From the NCBI GenBank assembly GCA_900320245.1, contig ONRP01000011.1:1-64000 (forward strand): a stretch of DNA of 64,000 nt, written 5' to 3'. This document shows positions 52,741-63,269 of this stretch, piece after piece; within the stretch, counting starts at the first letter, position 1; every line of letters starts with the position of its first letter. The DNA comes from an uncultured Prevotellaceae bacterium (lineage in GTDB: Bacteria > Bacteroidota > Bacteroidia > Bacteroidales > Muribaculaceae). The notes below the pieces were generated by a model. It worked only from the letters and a program-made list of their open reading frames with translations, made no database searches and was not told where the DNA came from. Both the position numbers and the translations under genes were made by a program.

Positions 52741-55700
52741 ATGCCTATGGAGATTGGAATATATGAGCAGATAATTAACCAACTATTCGAGGAGAAAATC
52801 TCTTCGATGGATCGAACGCGATTCTATATTGGTGAGAGAGTCATTGAAAGAAAAGAGGTAGCTAAACTTCTTTCGATGTACCTGACAAATATATTTGAGC
52901 AAATGCTCTCGAATGTTGCAGATACAAGTGATGACGGCGAAGATGATAATCAACAGATCAACGCTGTAAAGAAAGGTATAGAGTTAGCTAATGCGATTAT
53001 CCGTAAGCTAGTCAAGGAGTTTCATCTGGAGTCAGGAAACCTGTTGTCAGCCCAGGCTAAGATACTGACAGCAGTTATTGATAAAACCCAATCTGACTAT
53101 CCCGATTTGGCAAAAAGGCTCGAAGAAATCATGCCCATGAAAGGCCTGATAAATGGTGCGCTGTTTACTGGCAAGGGGATGAAAATGTACACTGAGCTTC
53201 AGAAAGAGATTGCTTCTGCGGATGAAATTTATTTGATGGTATCTTTCATCAAGAAACGTGGTCTTGCCCTTATCCTGCCTCAGTTGAAGGAATTCACCAA
53301 TAGAGGTGGGAAACTTAAGGTGATTACCACCACCTACATGCAGGCGACCGACTTTGATGCAATCATCCAGTTGTCGGCTTTGAAAAACACTGAAATCAAG
53401 ATCACCTACGACACGACTTCTGAACGTCTGCACGCTAAAGCATATATCTTCCTTCGCAAAACAGGCTTCAATACTGCTTATATCGGTTCATCCAACCTCT
53501 CAGAACAGGCTCTTGACACCGGCGCTGAGTGGAATGTCAAGGTAACCCAGATGGAGCAACCCAAGATGATGAAAACCATTCTGGGCGCATTTGATGCATC
53601 ATGGTGGGCCGAAGGCTACGAAACGTTTATTAAGGGGGAAGATGATGAGCGATTAAAGGTCGCACTCAATGGTCCATCAGACAAAGAAATAGACTTCAGT
53701 TTACTGAAATTGATTCATCCCTTTGATTATCAACAGGAGATACTGGAGCGCCTACAGGTTGAGCGTGAAATCAGAGGCCATTGGCGGAATCTGGTCGTTG
53801 CTGCGACTGGTACAGGCAAGACCGTGATGGCGGCAAGCGATTACAAAGCATTTGCTGATAGCCATAACAGGGCTCGGTTGTTATTTGTTGCCCATCGTGA
53901 AGAGATTCTCAGGCAAAGTCTTAAAACATTCAGGCAGGTACTCAATGACTACAACTTTGGCGAGAAGTGGTTCGGAGGTGAAGAGCCCACCAATTATGAA
54001 TACGTATTTGCTTCCAAGGATACGCTAAACAATCGCTTAGATGGTTTGCAGTTGCCAGAAGACTATTATGATTACATTGTCATTGATGAGGTTCATCATG
54101 CAGCCGCTTCAAGCTATCGCAAGATCATCAATTATTTCAAGCCGAAAATCCTTCTTGGTCTGACGGCAACCCCCGAGCGCATGGATGGTGAGGATATCAC
54201 CCTGGATTTTGATGGAAGCATTTCTGCAGAAATTCGGCTTGATGATGCATTGAACAAGAAGCTGCTTGCACCATTCTACTATTACGGCATCACAGACTCT
54301 GTGGATTATTCAGAGGTGGCTTGGGATAAAGGGCACTATGTAGCATCAGAATTGTCTCGTATCTATACCTACAATGATGCACGTACAGCCGTAATTCTGA
54401 AGTCACTTGAGAGATATCTGCCAGATGTAAGGGATGTCAGGGCCTTGTGCTTCTGTGTAGACCAGCAGCACGCAAAGTTCATGGCTTCAAAATTCACGCT
54501 TTGCGGTTTGGAAGCAGATTACTTAACAAGTGATAATGCCCAAATGAGAACCGTCTTGTACAATCGGTTGAAGAACAAGGAAATCAACTACCTGTTTGTG
54601 GTGGACATGTTTAATGAGGGTGTTGATATTCCTGAAGTTGATACGATATTGTTCCTTCGCCCAACAGAGAGTCTTACGGTGTTCATCCAGCAATTTGGTC
54701 GAGGCCTGCGTAAAGCGGAAGGCAAGACGCATGTGGATATCTTCGACTATGTGGGAAACAGCCGAGCTGAGTTCAACTATACCGACCGCATGAGAGTGAT
54801 GTTGGGCCGAACATCGATGAGCGTTGTTGAGGAGATGGAGCGTGATTGTCCTCATTTGCCGTTAGGGTGCCGCATTATGCTTGAGCCAAAGGCTAAAGAG
54901 TATATCATGAGTAACATCAGAGGTGCCGTTCAACGCTTCACAGCAAGGCGAATTAATTCTCTAGTGCAGAATTTCGAAAGGAACCACTCTGTACCTCTCA
55001 CGCTCACCAACTTCGTCAAGATTTATCAAATCCCGTTGGATAAGTTATATCGTGGCAGGACATGGAACCAGCTCATGTTTGATAATGAAATTGAACACGA
55101 GAAATCTCAGTTCAATGAAGAATTAGGGCGCGCTGTGTTCCGTAAATGGCTGGCAACTGACTCATATAGTTATCTGAGTTTTATTGAGCAGCTGGCTCAA
55201 AGAAACTTTAGGATGCATGTTGATCAGTTGAATCGCATCGACCAAAAGCGTTTGTTGATGCTCTACTATGATTTGTTTGAAAACGCTGGCCGCTTCTCTA
55301 GTCTTCAAGAAATGGTGGATGCATTGGCGGATGATCGCTGCTTCTGCGAAGAACTGAAGGAGGTGATGCCATTGCTGCTACAAGACAAGACTGCATTAGA
55401 GAAACCGGATAATTCTCAACTGGCTGATTTCCCGCTCAAACTGCATGGCGTTTATACAAAGGCTCAGATTCAAGTGGCTATTGGAACTTCAACACTCGGC
55501 AAAAAATCTTCATCTCGAGAAGGTGTGGAACGTAATAGAAAAATAAATGTTGAGGCAATGTTCGTCGACATCATCAAAAATCGAGAGGAAGGATCGACGA
55601 CCGATTATGATGACAAGGCGCTTACACCATATTTGTTCCAATGGGACACTCAGAATCGAGTGCGACCCGATTCAAATGAAGGGCAGGCTTATATCAACCA

Positions 55701-55914
55701 GACACAAACCATGCTGCTATTTGTTCGTGAACAGAAGAACTTTGTTGAGGACAAATCACGTACAATGGGTTACGTCTACCTGGGCCGCGTAACATTGAGT
55801 AGTTGGGATTATAAAGATCTTGGAACCCGGAAGCAAATGCAGATCATTTGGAATATGATAGAACCTATTCCTGGCAGTGTAATGCACTTTGCCCGAATAC
55901 GAGAAATCGCATAG
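52741..55914 (+). CDS. PLD-nuclease-like/superfamily 2 helicase/DUF3427 protein
   Basis: 1057 residues. An N-terminal phospholipase-D-like domain with one HKD-type motif (His231-x-Lys233 in LHAKAYIFL, then GSSNLS at 249-254). A superfamily 2 helicase follows: Walker A ATGTGKT (355-361), DEVH (449-452), GLTATPERMD, and motif VI QFGRGLRKAEGK. The C-terminal part resembles DUF3427 (LHGVYTKAQIQVAIGTSTLGKKSSSREGV). Such proteins are found in defence islands and are presumed DNA-processing or restriction enzymes. It ends 9 nt before jetA, so it is part of the same operon. Confidence 0.87.
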   Translation: MPMEIGIYEQIINQLFEEKISSMDRTRFYIGERVIERKEVAKLLSMYLTNIFEQMLSNVADTSDDGEDDNQQINAVKKGIELANAIIRKLVKEFHLESGNLLSAQAKILTAVIDKTQSDYPDLAKRLEEIMPMKGLINGALFTGKGMKMYTELQKEIASADEIYLMVSFIKKRGLALILPQLKEFTNRGGKLKVITTTYMQATDFDAIIQLSALKNTEIKITYDTTSERLHAKAYIFLRKTGFNTAYIGSSNLSEQALDTGAEWNVKVTQMEQPKMMKTILGAFDASWWAEGYETFIKGEDDERLKVALNGPSDKEIDFSLLKLIHPFDYQQEILERLQVEREIRGHWRNLVVAATGTGKTVMAASDYKAFADSHNRARLLFVAHREEILRQSLKTFRQVLNDYNFGEKWFGGEEPTNYEYVFASKDTLNNRLDGLQLPEDYYDYIVIDEVHHAAASSYRKIINYFKPKILLGLTATPERMDGEDITLDFDGSISAEIRLDDALNKKLLAPFYYYGITDSVDYSEVAWDKGHYVASELSRIYTYNDARTAVILKSLERYLPDVRDVRALCFCVDQQHAKFMASKFTLCGLEADYLTSDNAQMRTVLYNRLKNKEINYLFVVDMFNEGVDIPEVDTILFLRPTESLTVFIQQFGRGLRKAEGKTHVDIFDYVGNSRAEFNYTDRMRVMLGRTSMSVVEEMERDCPHLPLGCRIMLEPKAKEYIMSNIRGAVQRFTARRINSLVQNFERNHSVPLTLTNFVKIYQIPLDKLYRGRTWNQLMFDNEIEHEKSQFNEELGRAVFRKWLATDSYSYLSFIEQLAQRNFRMHVDQLNRIDQKRLLMLYYDLFENAGRFSSLQEMVDALADDRCFCEELKEVMPLLLQDKTALEKPDNSQLADFPLKLHGVYTKAQIQVAIGTSTLGKKSSSREGVERNRKINVEAMFVDIIKNREEGSTTDYDDKALTPYLFQWDTQNRVRPDSNEGQAYINQTQTMLLFVREQKNFVEDKSRTMGYVYLGRVTLSSWDYKDLGTRKQMQIIWNMIEPIPGSVMHFARIREIA

Positions 55915-55923
55915 TTTTATAAT

Positions 55924-57117
55924 ATGGCAACCTATAAATCCATAAAAGAACTGACTCGTGCGCTTCAACTAGGCTCGAAATTGCTCCATGACATGTTCAT
56001 GAAGCGGAAGACGGTTGCCGTGAAATATGATGATGCGCTCGAGACCCTTGACGGTGACGAGAACCGCCTGAAACATCTCATCAGCCATGGAGTGATCATC
56101 CAAACGGGCGATACACTAGAGCTTGAGGACGCTTATCAACGATTCTTTGAGGAAGTGTTGATAGTCAACGAGGACATTAACATTGCCTCGGTGCAGATGT
56201 ATATCAATAAGCTGAAGCTTGGAATTAATTCCTATTTGGCTTCGGATGGCCCCGTGAGGCGTGCTCAACTCATGCGTGAAATCAGACACACGTTCAAGAG
56301 CATCGACAACGCAACTCGCCGCAATGTAATGGACTTGAAGCGCAACGTCGATGACACCTACAAGCAGGAGCCAAACTTCAAAATCAAGGAACTGCGTTTA
56401 AAGGACTTTGATGAGAAGGCCCACTTGATCCTAGAACTTATTCACCAAACCGAGAAGTTCATGGACGAGCAGACTATTTTCTTCTCAAGCGCAATGGACG
56501 TAGGCCTAAAGCAGACCACAGGCGAAGTGAGAGACGGATTGCGGGAATCAGCGCACGGACTGATTGCCATCACAGCACAGATCATCGATTACTTGAATCG
56601 CATCGAGTATCAGAGCCGGTTGGTAAAGAAGGTGAGGCAGCTCAAATACTTGAGAGACCAGTTCCTCATTGAGCAAAACACCGATGTGAAAGCCGTCCTG
56701 ATGAGAATTGACGACACCTGGATGGAGCCACAACCCAAATATGTCACCAGGGTATCACTCGATTTCTTGCGCAACGAAGACGCTGCACTAGAGATCCTCA
56801 ACAATATCCGTCGTCGTTTGTCCAAGAAGTCGAAAATCAAATCCCGCTTGGCAGGTAAAATCGACAAGAGCTACCTGGTCGAGCGAGAGGAATCAACCCA
56901 TGCGTTTAACCATCAGGAAGTGATGAACGCTTTCATGGCACAGGGGACCGACTTGTTTTCATTTGTGTGGAACTATTCGTTCCACACAGCGACTGACGAA
57001 GAGTCACGCCTAGTGCTATTCTTGCAGCTTGTGTCACAGTACATTGATAGGCTGCAAATCACATCCGAGGTCAGGCAAACCAAGAAATATGAATATCCCA
57101 TCATCTATCCATTATGA
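55924..57117 (+). CDS. jetA: Wadjet-like JetA (MukF/kleisin-like) subunit
   Basis: 397 residues, mostly helical, with an N-terminal winged-helix-like part and a central coiled-coil region (EQTIFFSSAMDVGLKQTTGEVRDGL; IEYQSRLVKKVRQLKYLRDQF). I do not recognise a specific domain, and it is shorter than the best-known type I JetA. The assignment rests on order and coupling: it precedes a MukE-like gene, an SMC gene and a Toprim gene. By analogy it is the kleisin linking the SMC heads. It overlaps jetB by 4 nt (ATGA). Confidence 0.75.
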   Translation: MATYKSIKELTRALQLGSKLLHDMFMKRKTVAVKYDDALETLDGDENRLKHLISHGVIIQTGDTLELEDAYQRFFEEVLIVNEDINIASVQMYINKLKLGINSYLASDGPVRRAQLMREIRHTFKSIDNATRRNVMDLKRNVDDTYKQEPNFKIKELRLKDFDEKAHLILELIHQTEKFMDEQTIFFSSAMDVGLKQTTGEVRDGLRESAHGLIAITAQIIDYLNRIEYQSRLVKKVRQLKYLRDQFLIEQNTDVKAVLMRIDDTWMEPQPKYVTRVSLDFLRNEDAALEILNNIRRRLSKKSKIKSRLAGKIDKSYLVEREESTHAFNHQEVMNAFMAQGTDLFSFVWNYSFHTATDEESRLVLFLQLVSQYIDRLQITSEVRQTKKYEYPIIYPL

Positions 57118-57665
57118 AGTATTCCAAAGAAGTATTCCAGCGACTTAGCCATGGACAATTTATATCCAATAACAGCATTGATGCTGAGACTCGCTCAATC
57201 TATAATGACATTGAAGAAAATCAAAAGGAGTACGAAGATTTCTTCAAGCAGATAGATTTCAAGTTATCGTCGGGCAATGGTTTTTTCTATTTTAGCCGAT
57301 CAGAGCCAAAGGTGAACATTGAGAACAAATTACAATCTCTGTTCACTTGGATTGACTATGTCGATTTCTTGAAAGCCTATGACACATCCTTTGATGCGGG
57401 TACCCTATTTAGCCTGGCACAGATGGAGGTGCAAGCCGACATGAACCTGGAATTGAAGGAGAAGCTCTCCAACCTGTTTCCCGACAAGCAAGGAAATCGC
57501 GAAAAGTTGAAGGCACTTGCTGCAGCAATGACAAGGATGGGATTTGCCGAAGAGGTGAATTCCGACGAAGGCAAGTATCAGGTCACATCGGCTTTCCATT
57601 ACATTGAGCAAATGATCATGTGTATTCATATTGATGACGAAATGAAAGATGAGATACCTCAATAA
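57114..57665 (+). CDS. jetB: Wadjet-like JetB (MukE-like) subunit
   Basis: 183 residues, winged-helix-rich protein with no catalytic motifs (SGNGFFYFSRSEPKVNIENKL, LAAAMTRMGFAEEVNSDEGKYQVTSAFHYIEQM), as expected for the KITE-type subunit of a MukBEF-like condensin. It overlaps jetA by 4 nt and jetC by 17 nt. Assigned from size, fold impression and operon position. Confidence 0.75.
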   Translation: MKYSKEVFQRLSHGQFISNNSIDAETRSIYNDIEENQKEYEDFFKQIDFKLSSGNGFFYFSRSEPKVNIENKLQSLFTWIDYVDFLKAYDTSFDAGTLFSLAQMEVQADMNLELKEKLSNLFPDKQGNREKLKALAAAMTRMGFAEEVNSDEGKYQVTSAFHYIEQMIMCIHIDDEMKDEIPQ

Positions 57666-60600
57666 AATCGTATTCATAAACAGCGCGCACATACCCTATG
57701 CAGAAGTCCGTCTCGACGGGAATGTGCATTTTATTGGCAATCAAGGGGCAGGCAAATCGACACTGCTTCGCGCCATTTTGTTTTTCTACAATGTTGACAA
57801 GAGCAAGTTGGGCATCAAAACACAATTTGGACAAAAAAGTTTTGACGATTTTTATCTACCCACACAAGATTCGTTCATTATCTATGAGGTGTGCCGTGAG
57901 ACTGGCGATTTCTTTGTCATGGCATTCTTGTCGCGTGGGCGATTGGCTTTCCGCATTGTGGATTGTCCCTATCAGAAGTGTTTCTTTGTTGACGATGACG
58001 GGAATGTGAGCTATGAATGGGGAAAAATCAGCGAGCAAATAGGAGCTAAGACATTCAAGAGCAGCATCATACGCGGCTATCAGGAGTTCAGTGACATCCT
58101 TTATGGCAATAGCCAGAATGTGGCTAAGGAGTTGAGGCGCTTTTCATTGATGGAGAGCACAAGATACCGCCAAGTTCCACTCACGATCCAGAACATTTTC
58201 TTGAATCAGAGTTTGGAATCCCGTGTCATCAAGGACACAATTATTGATTCGATGGATTTCGCCGGAGACTGCATCAGCCTGAATCGTTATCGTGAGGAAG
58301 TAAAAAATTTCCGACAGCAGTATGACGATATCTGGAAATGGTACAAGATTGAGAAAAACGGTCAGGTAAAGGTCAAGGTGGAAGCCGAAAAGGCTATCGA
58401 GAAGTTTACGCAATATGAATATACCCGAAACATGATCAAAGAGCTGTGCGGACACCTCAAGTATGCCTTGAACCGTGACACCAATCGTCTGCCTCAACTG
58501 TCGGTTCAAGAGGACGATTGCTCGACAGAACTCGCACGGCAAAATCGCCTGCTTGAAGAAGAGCAGGGCAAATACAATAGCGAAAGGGACCGCCTCAACA
58601 AGGAAGAAGGAAGCTTAAAGGGCTTTCTGGAACAAGTCGACAAGAAAAAGCGCCACTATGATGAAATCGGCATTAAACAAATAGCTGAGATCATGTCAAA
58701 AGAAGATGAGCTCAAAACGAAACACAAAAGTTTAAGCCACCAAGAAGCCACCTTGACGAGCAAGAACCAGGATGTAAAGTCAAGATATGACGCATTGCAG
58801 GATGAGGAAGATCGCCGCAAACGAGATTATGAAAATCTGGCAAAAGAGCAAATCACTAGCCTTGATCAAGAGCGATTGAAAGCTCTTGAAGAGCTGCGAT
58901 CCCAACGCGACAAGAAACTTGATGACATTAGAGCCGATTACCAAGCTAAACTTGATGACAACCAAGTGCGTCTCGATGAAACGGGCCAAATCAAGCATGG
59001 GCTTCGCCTTGATGAACAAAACATCCGTCACGGCAACCCCTATCAAGAAGAAATGGACCAATACAGTCAACAGATAGATGCGTTGAGGCAGCGACAACAA
59101 CTGCTGTTGCAGCAATCGGCTCAGATGCAGCAGGAAATAGACACCATCAATCATGATATAGAGATGAGCCGACTGAACCTTGAAACGACATGTGGCAAAG
59201 AGGTCTCAGCAATTGACAATAACATGTCTCGACTAAAGGATGAAATTCTGCAATATGAAGACTTGTTGAGCCGCCAAGAGGGGTCGTTGATTGAGTGGCT
59301 GGGAGAACATGTCGATGGTTGGGAGCACACCATTGGCAAAATGCTTGATGAGGATGCAGTGCTCTATAACACATCACTCAATCCCAGGCTGGTCGATTCG
59401 TCAGACTCCATCTATGGCGTTGGGCTTGATATCGAAAACATCGACAAGGACATTCGCACGCCCAAAGATATCAAGATGCTAAAGAGTCAGCTTGAAGCGC
59501 AGCACAGTGAATTAGAAGAACAGAAGAAAAATCGCCAACTGTTGTTGCTGACCGAGATTGAAGATCTTGAGCAAAAACATGCAGCCAGATTGAAGCAACT
59601 GCGCCAAGATAAGATGGCTGCTGATGTGGAACGCGAAAATATCCCCCGCCGCATCGAGAAGATCAATAAGGACTTGTCGGGAGCCAACAGCCGTTTGAAG
59701 GAGTGGAGAAAATCAGAATTAGAGAAACTCCAGCATCGATTAGGGGAAATAGAAAGGTCTCTTGAAAACCTTACTCATCAGAAAAAGTCATTGACCAGTA
59801 GCCGTGAAAAAAACCTTGAGGCAGAGCGCAAGGCCTTTGCTAAACGTGAAAATGAGCTTGCAAGTGACCACACCAGGAAATCTGATGAGATCAAGCAACA
59901 GCTAGCTGGAAATCTGCAAGCAATCGATCGTCATAAAAAAGATCTCCTGGCACAAATGGATGCCGAGCTCAAGGGTCAGGGTGTTGATGTTGACCAGTTA
60001 ACCGCAATACGACGACAACGAGACGCGGTCATGACTCAATTAAAGTATATCGAGGAGCATCGTCCAGACTTCATTTCATGGCAAAACGACATCCGTGAAT
60101 ATTTCAATGTTGAGCAGCAAAAGAGAGACGAACGCAAGCTCATCCGGCAACAACTAGAAAACCTGAAAGAAAAATTTGATAAGCGCAGAGTGCATTATGA
60201 AGAAAAGATTAAGGGCCTAGCCAAAGATTTGAATTCATTGCGAGAAGAGCAGCACAGGTTGCAGGATGCCATCAAGCGCACCACCGACTTCATGAGCAAT
60301 TCATCGTCGCCAGATGAGCTCAATACAGCAGACCAAGAGGAGACTATCGCATCCCTAGCCGACATCTTGGACGACCTGCGCAACCACGTCAGTGACCGTC
60401 AACAAAAGATGGAAGAATTCAAGCATGCAGTGATCAGTTTCAAGAACAACTTCTCACAGCAGAATACATTCCACTTTCGTGTTGAGTTCAACACTGATAG
60501 CGATTACACTGATTTCGCTATCGAACTGAACGAGTTCATCCAGAACAATAAGATCGAACAATATAGGGTGCGCACGTCCCAGCAATATGCCACGATCATC

Positions 60601-61308
60601 AAGCGCATCGCTCATGATGTAAGCGACCTGAGCCAGCACAAAAGCGATATCGAGAAGACCATTCTCGATATTAATCGGGACTTCCGCGAGAATAACTTTG
60701 CCGGGGTCATCAAAGACATTGAGTTGAGAGCCGTTGAAAGCAATGACCGCTTGATGCAACAGATGTTGAACATCAAGCGGTTTGATGACGAGCATGGCTT
60801 CAACATCGGGCAACTAAATCTTTTCACCAATGAGGTAGATCTGGACCGCACCAATGAAAAAGCGGTCAAGCTGCTCATGACACTCGTTGACATGATGGAC
60901 GCAGAGCAAAAGCGAGAACAAATCACACTGTCCGACACCTTTAAGCTGGAATTCAAGGTCAAAGAGAATGACAATGACACCAACTGGGTAGAGAAGCTGT
61001 CCAATGTGGGCTCTGACGGCACAGACATTCTGGTAAAGGCCATGGTAAACATCATGCTCATCAATGTCTTTAAACAAAAGATATCACGCAAATTCGGAGA
61101 CTTTAAACTGCATTGCATGATGGATGAAATCGGTAAATTGCATCCCATCAATGTGGAAGGGATCTTGAAATTTGCCAACGTGCGAAACATTTACCTGATT
61201 AATTCCTCGCCAACGGCATATAATGCCAACCCGTATCGCTATACTTACATGTTGACGAAAGACGATAAAAGCAATACGAAAATCGACCGAATTCTGACTA
61301 TTTTATGA
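57649..61308 (+). CDS. jetC: Wadjet-like JetC SMC ATPase
   Basis: 1219 residues. Walker A GNQGAGKST (30-38), very long coiled coil with Arg/Glu/Gln-rich heptads (about 260-1000) interrupted by a non-coiled hinge-like section, C-terminal ABC signature region LSNVGSDGTD (from 1117) and Walker B MMDEIGKLHP (Asp1159, Glu1160). This is the SMC motor that, in characterised Wadjet systems, extrudes DNA loops and senses small circular DNA. It overlaps jetB at the start and jetD at the end (ATGA), so the operon is translationally coupled. Confidence 0.92.
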   Translation: MRYLNKIVFINSAHIPYAEVRLDGNVHFIGNQGAGKSTLLRAILFFYNVDKSKLGIKTQFGQKSFDDFYLPTQDSFIIYEVCRETGDFFVMAFLSRGRLAFRIVDCPYQKCFFVDDDGNVSYEWGKISEQIGAKTFKSSIIRGYQEFSDILYGNSQNVAKELRRFSLMESTRYRQVPLTIQNIFLNQSLESRVIKDTIIDSMDFAGDCISLNRYREEVKNFRQQYDDIWKWYKIEKNGQVKVKVEAEKAIEKFTQYEYTRNMIKELCGHLKYALNRDTNRLPQLSVQEDDCSTELARQNRLLEEEQGKYNSERDRLNKEEGSLKGFLEQVDKKKRHYDEIGIKQIAEIMSKEDELKTKHKSLSHQEATLTSKNQDVKSRYDALQDEEDRRKRDYENLAKEQITSLDQERLKALEELRSQRDKKLDDIRADYQAKLDDNQVRLDETGQIKHGLRLDEQNIRHGNPYQEEMDQYSQQIDALRQRQQLLLQQSAQMQQEIDTINHDIEMSRLNLETTCGKEVSAIDNNMSRLKDEILQYEDLLSRQEGSLIEWLGEHVDGWEHTIGKMLDEDAVLYNTSLNPRLVDSSDSIYGVGLDIENIDKDIRTPKDIKMLKSQLEAQHSELEEQKKNRQLLLLTEIEDLEQKHAARLKQLRQDKMAADVERENIPRRIEKINKDLSGANSRLKEWRKSELEKLQHRLGEIERSLENLTHQKKSLTSSREKNLEAERKAFAKRENELASDHTRKSDEIKQQLAGNLQAIDRHKKDLLAQMDAELKGQGVDVDQLTAIRRQRDAVMTQLKYIEEHRPDFISWQNDIREYFNVEQQKRDERKLIRQQLENLKEKFDKRRVHYEEKIKGLAKDLNSLREEQHRLQDAIKRTTDFMSNSSSPDELNTADQEETIASLADILDDLRNHVSDRQQKMEEFKHAVISFKNNFSQQNTFHFRVEFNTDSDYTDFAIELNEFIQNNKIEQYRVRTSQQYATIIKRIAHDVSDLSQHKSDIEKTILDINRDFRENNFAGVIKDIELRAVESNDRLMQQMLNIKRFDDEHGFNIGQLNLFTNEVDLDRTNEKAVKLLMTLVDMMDAEQKREQITLSDTFKLEFKVKENDNDTNWVEKLSNVGSDGTDILVKAMVNIMLINVFKQKISRKFGDFKLHCMMDEIGKLHPINVEGILKFANVRNIYLINSSPTAYNANPYRYTYMLTKDDKSNTKIDRILTIL

Positions 61309-62168
61309 AAAAGACCAAAACCCTCATAAAGCTGCTTATGAAGCTGGCTGATGGGAAATCTATTCCCGCAAGTAGCCTAAATACAGAGATGGCCCAACAG
61401 ATGCAACAGGATCGCATCCTCATCGTGGTTCCACATGGCAGTTACCAAAGCTTGAGAGCAACAGATGTGAACACATTTAGGCATTATCTTGCTAGCCAAT
61501 ATGATATCCGTGACTTGGAAGCGCAGTTATCTCTCATGGAAAATGAACAGTTCGATAGAGCGTCCCAAGTCAGGGTGTCCGGTAACAGCAAAATGATTCG
61601 TCACCGCACTTTTCAGGGTTTCCTGGTCAACAGTTTTCAACCAATTCCGGCCATTTTGAATGACGTTCCTATTACAGTTTCTCCGCCTGATGGTAGTTAC
61701 CTTTTTATCAGTGATTTTCACAATTTCTCAATACCACAAGATGTAATTGTTGTAGGGGTTGAGAATTCAGAGAATTTCAGGCATGTGAAGCGCCAACAGC
61801 ACCTCTTTGAAAGACTCCTTTCCGAGACCGCTCGCTTGCTGTTTGTTAACCGATATCCACAAGACCAACACAGGGACCTCATCAACTGGCTCAAGTCTAT
61901 TCCCAATCATTACGTTCATTTCGGCGACCTCGACCTAGCTGGTATTGCCATATACCAGAATGAATACTATCACTACCTCGGCGATAAATGTTCTTTCCTC
62001 ATTCCCGAAGACTATGAGGAAAGAATATCTCAAGGAAATAGAAAACGGTATGATGACCAACTCCACCAATATGGAAAGTTGAAAGCAGAAGATAAAAGAA
62101 TAGCAGAGGTCTTGTCTTGCATCCATCGTTATCATCGAGGTTACGACCAAGAAGGTTTCATAATTTAA
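61305..62168 (+). CDS. jetD: Wadjet-like JetD Toprim nuclease
   Basis: 287 residues. The C-terminal Toprim domain shows Glu153 (VVGVENSENF) and the DxD pair Asp208/Asp210 (HFGDLDLAGIAIY), the layout of JetD/topoisomerase VI-like nucleases. The N-terminal part is short, so this is a compact JetD compared with the best-known type. In Wadjet it makes the double-strand cut in closed circular DNA stalled by JetABC. This gene is the strongest single reason to call the locus Wadjet rather than a housekeeping MukBEF. Confidence 0.88.
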   Translation: MKKTKTLIKLLMKLADGKSIPASSLNTEMAQQMQQDRILIVVPHGSYQSLRATDVNTFRHYLASQYDIRDLEAQLSLMENEQFDRASQVRVSGNSKMIRHRTFQGFLVNSFQPIPAILNDVPITVSPPDGSYLFISDFHNFSIPQDVIVVGVENSENFRHVKRQQHLFERLLSETARLLFVNRYPQDQHRDLINWLKSIPNHYVHFGDLDLAGIAIYQNEYYHYLGDKCSFLIPEDYEERISQGNRKRYDDQLHQYGKLKAEDKRIAEVLSCIHRYHRGYDQEGFII

Positions 62169-62179
62169 TCCATTAATGT

Positions 62180-63262
62180 ATGATGTTTAAACACTTACCA
62201 AAATCCGATAGATTGACAACTAATTGTCTTGGAAAGGTATTCTCAAAGACTGTGGCCACGTACAAATATTTCTGGTTTTTATCAATATTGCAGATACATG
62301 CCAAAACAGATAACCCGCGTATCAATGTATGGGATATTGTGATTCGCATGGTGGCTAATGCTTGGTATCCAATTCACTATTTCCGTTTGTCATTTGGTAA
62401 GAGTGACTCTCTTTTTGATATTGTGATGGAGTTGCAAGAAATCACTCAAATTCCGATTGATGCTAATGCTGGGTCTATCATCGAGGCTCTTACTGACAGA
62501 TTGGAAGACCGACAGATTCAGCGGTTATTAAGGACACTCACTTTGAATGTACCTTACCGTTTTCTTCGTCCATGGATTGACACTGGGGATAATAGGGAAA
62601 TGGTACGCCGCTCACAGGTCTTTGAAAATGGATGTCTTTATTCTTTATACAAGGAGATTGGTGATTTTTATATTATACTCAATCCCAATTGGAATGAATA
62701 TCTTCATAATCACTTTAACATTTTGGTGGATTTCGCCTATTGGAATTTGACATTGTTTTTGCAGGTTCGCAATCCTAATGTGCCCGCCATTCCCAACAAA
62801 TTGATTCGGCCCGAAGTCAGGAACGCGTTGACCAAACAGCATAATTACTGGAATATGGTGATGAATATTGGTGGACCCATCCATTGCATTTATACAGATA
62901 AGGAACTACATCCATCAGACTATGAACTCGACCATTTCATTCCGTGGAGCTTTGTTTCTCATGATTTGTTGTGGAATTTGATACCTTCAGATGGAAGCAT
63001 CAACTCATCAAAAAGCAATAAACTGCCTGATTTGGATTTCTATTTGCCCAAATTGGCATCTCTACAGCATCATTCTTTATGTTTGATACTTAATGCACAT
63101 AAGGAGCCCAAAGTCATGGAGGACTTTATTTCTCTCGGTTATACTCCACGAGAATTGGCTGACATGAGTGATGAACGGTTCAGAGAATTGTACGAAAGAA
63201 CGTTTAACCCAATGAGTCAAATAGCCCTTAACATGGGCTTTGAAACTTGGAAATATCAATAA
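62180..63262 (+). CDS. HNH endonuclease-domain protein
   Basis: 360 residues. The C-terminal part has an HNH motif: YELDHFIPWSF, then LLWNLIPSDGSINSSKSNKLP, with the His of LDH and the two Asn in the expected spacing; no zinc-ligand Cys. The N-terminal 230 residues are aromatic-rich and unrecognised. It starts 11 nt after jetD and is likely to be co-transcribed with it. It could be a restriction nuclease. Confidence 0.82.
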   Translation: MMFKHLPKSDRLTTNCLGKVFSKTVATYKYFWFLSILQIHAKTDNPRINVWDIVIRMVANAWYPIHYFRLSFGKSDSLFDIVMELQEITQIPIDANAGSIIEALTDRLEDRQIQRLLRTLTLNVPYRFLRPWIDTGDNREMVRRSQVFENGCLYSLYKEIGDFYIILNPNWNEYLHNHFNILVDFAYWNLTLFLQVRNPNVPAIPNKLIRPEVRNALTKQHNYWNMVMNIGGPIHCIYTDKELHPSDYELDHFIPWSFVSHDLLWNLIPSDGSINSSKSNKLPDLDFYLPKLASLQHHSLCLILNAHKEPKVMEDFISLGYTPRELADMSDERFRELYERTFNPMSQIALNMGFETWKYQ

Positions 63263-63269
63263 TAGCAAC

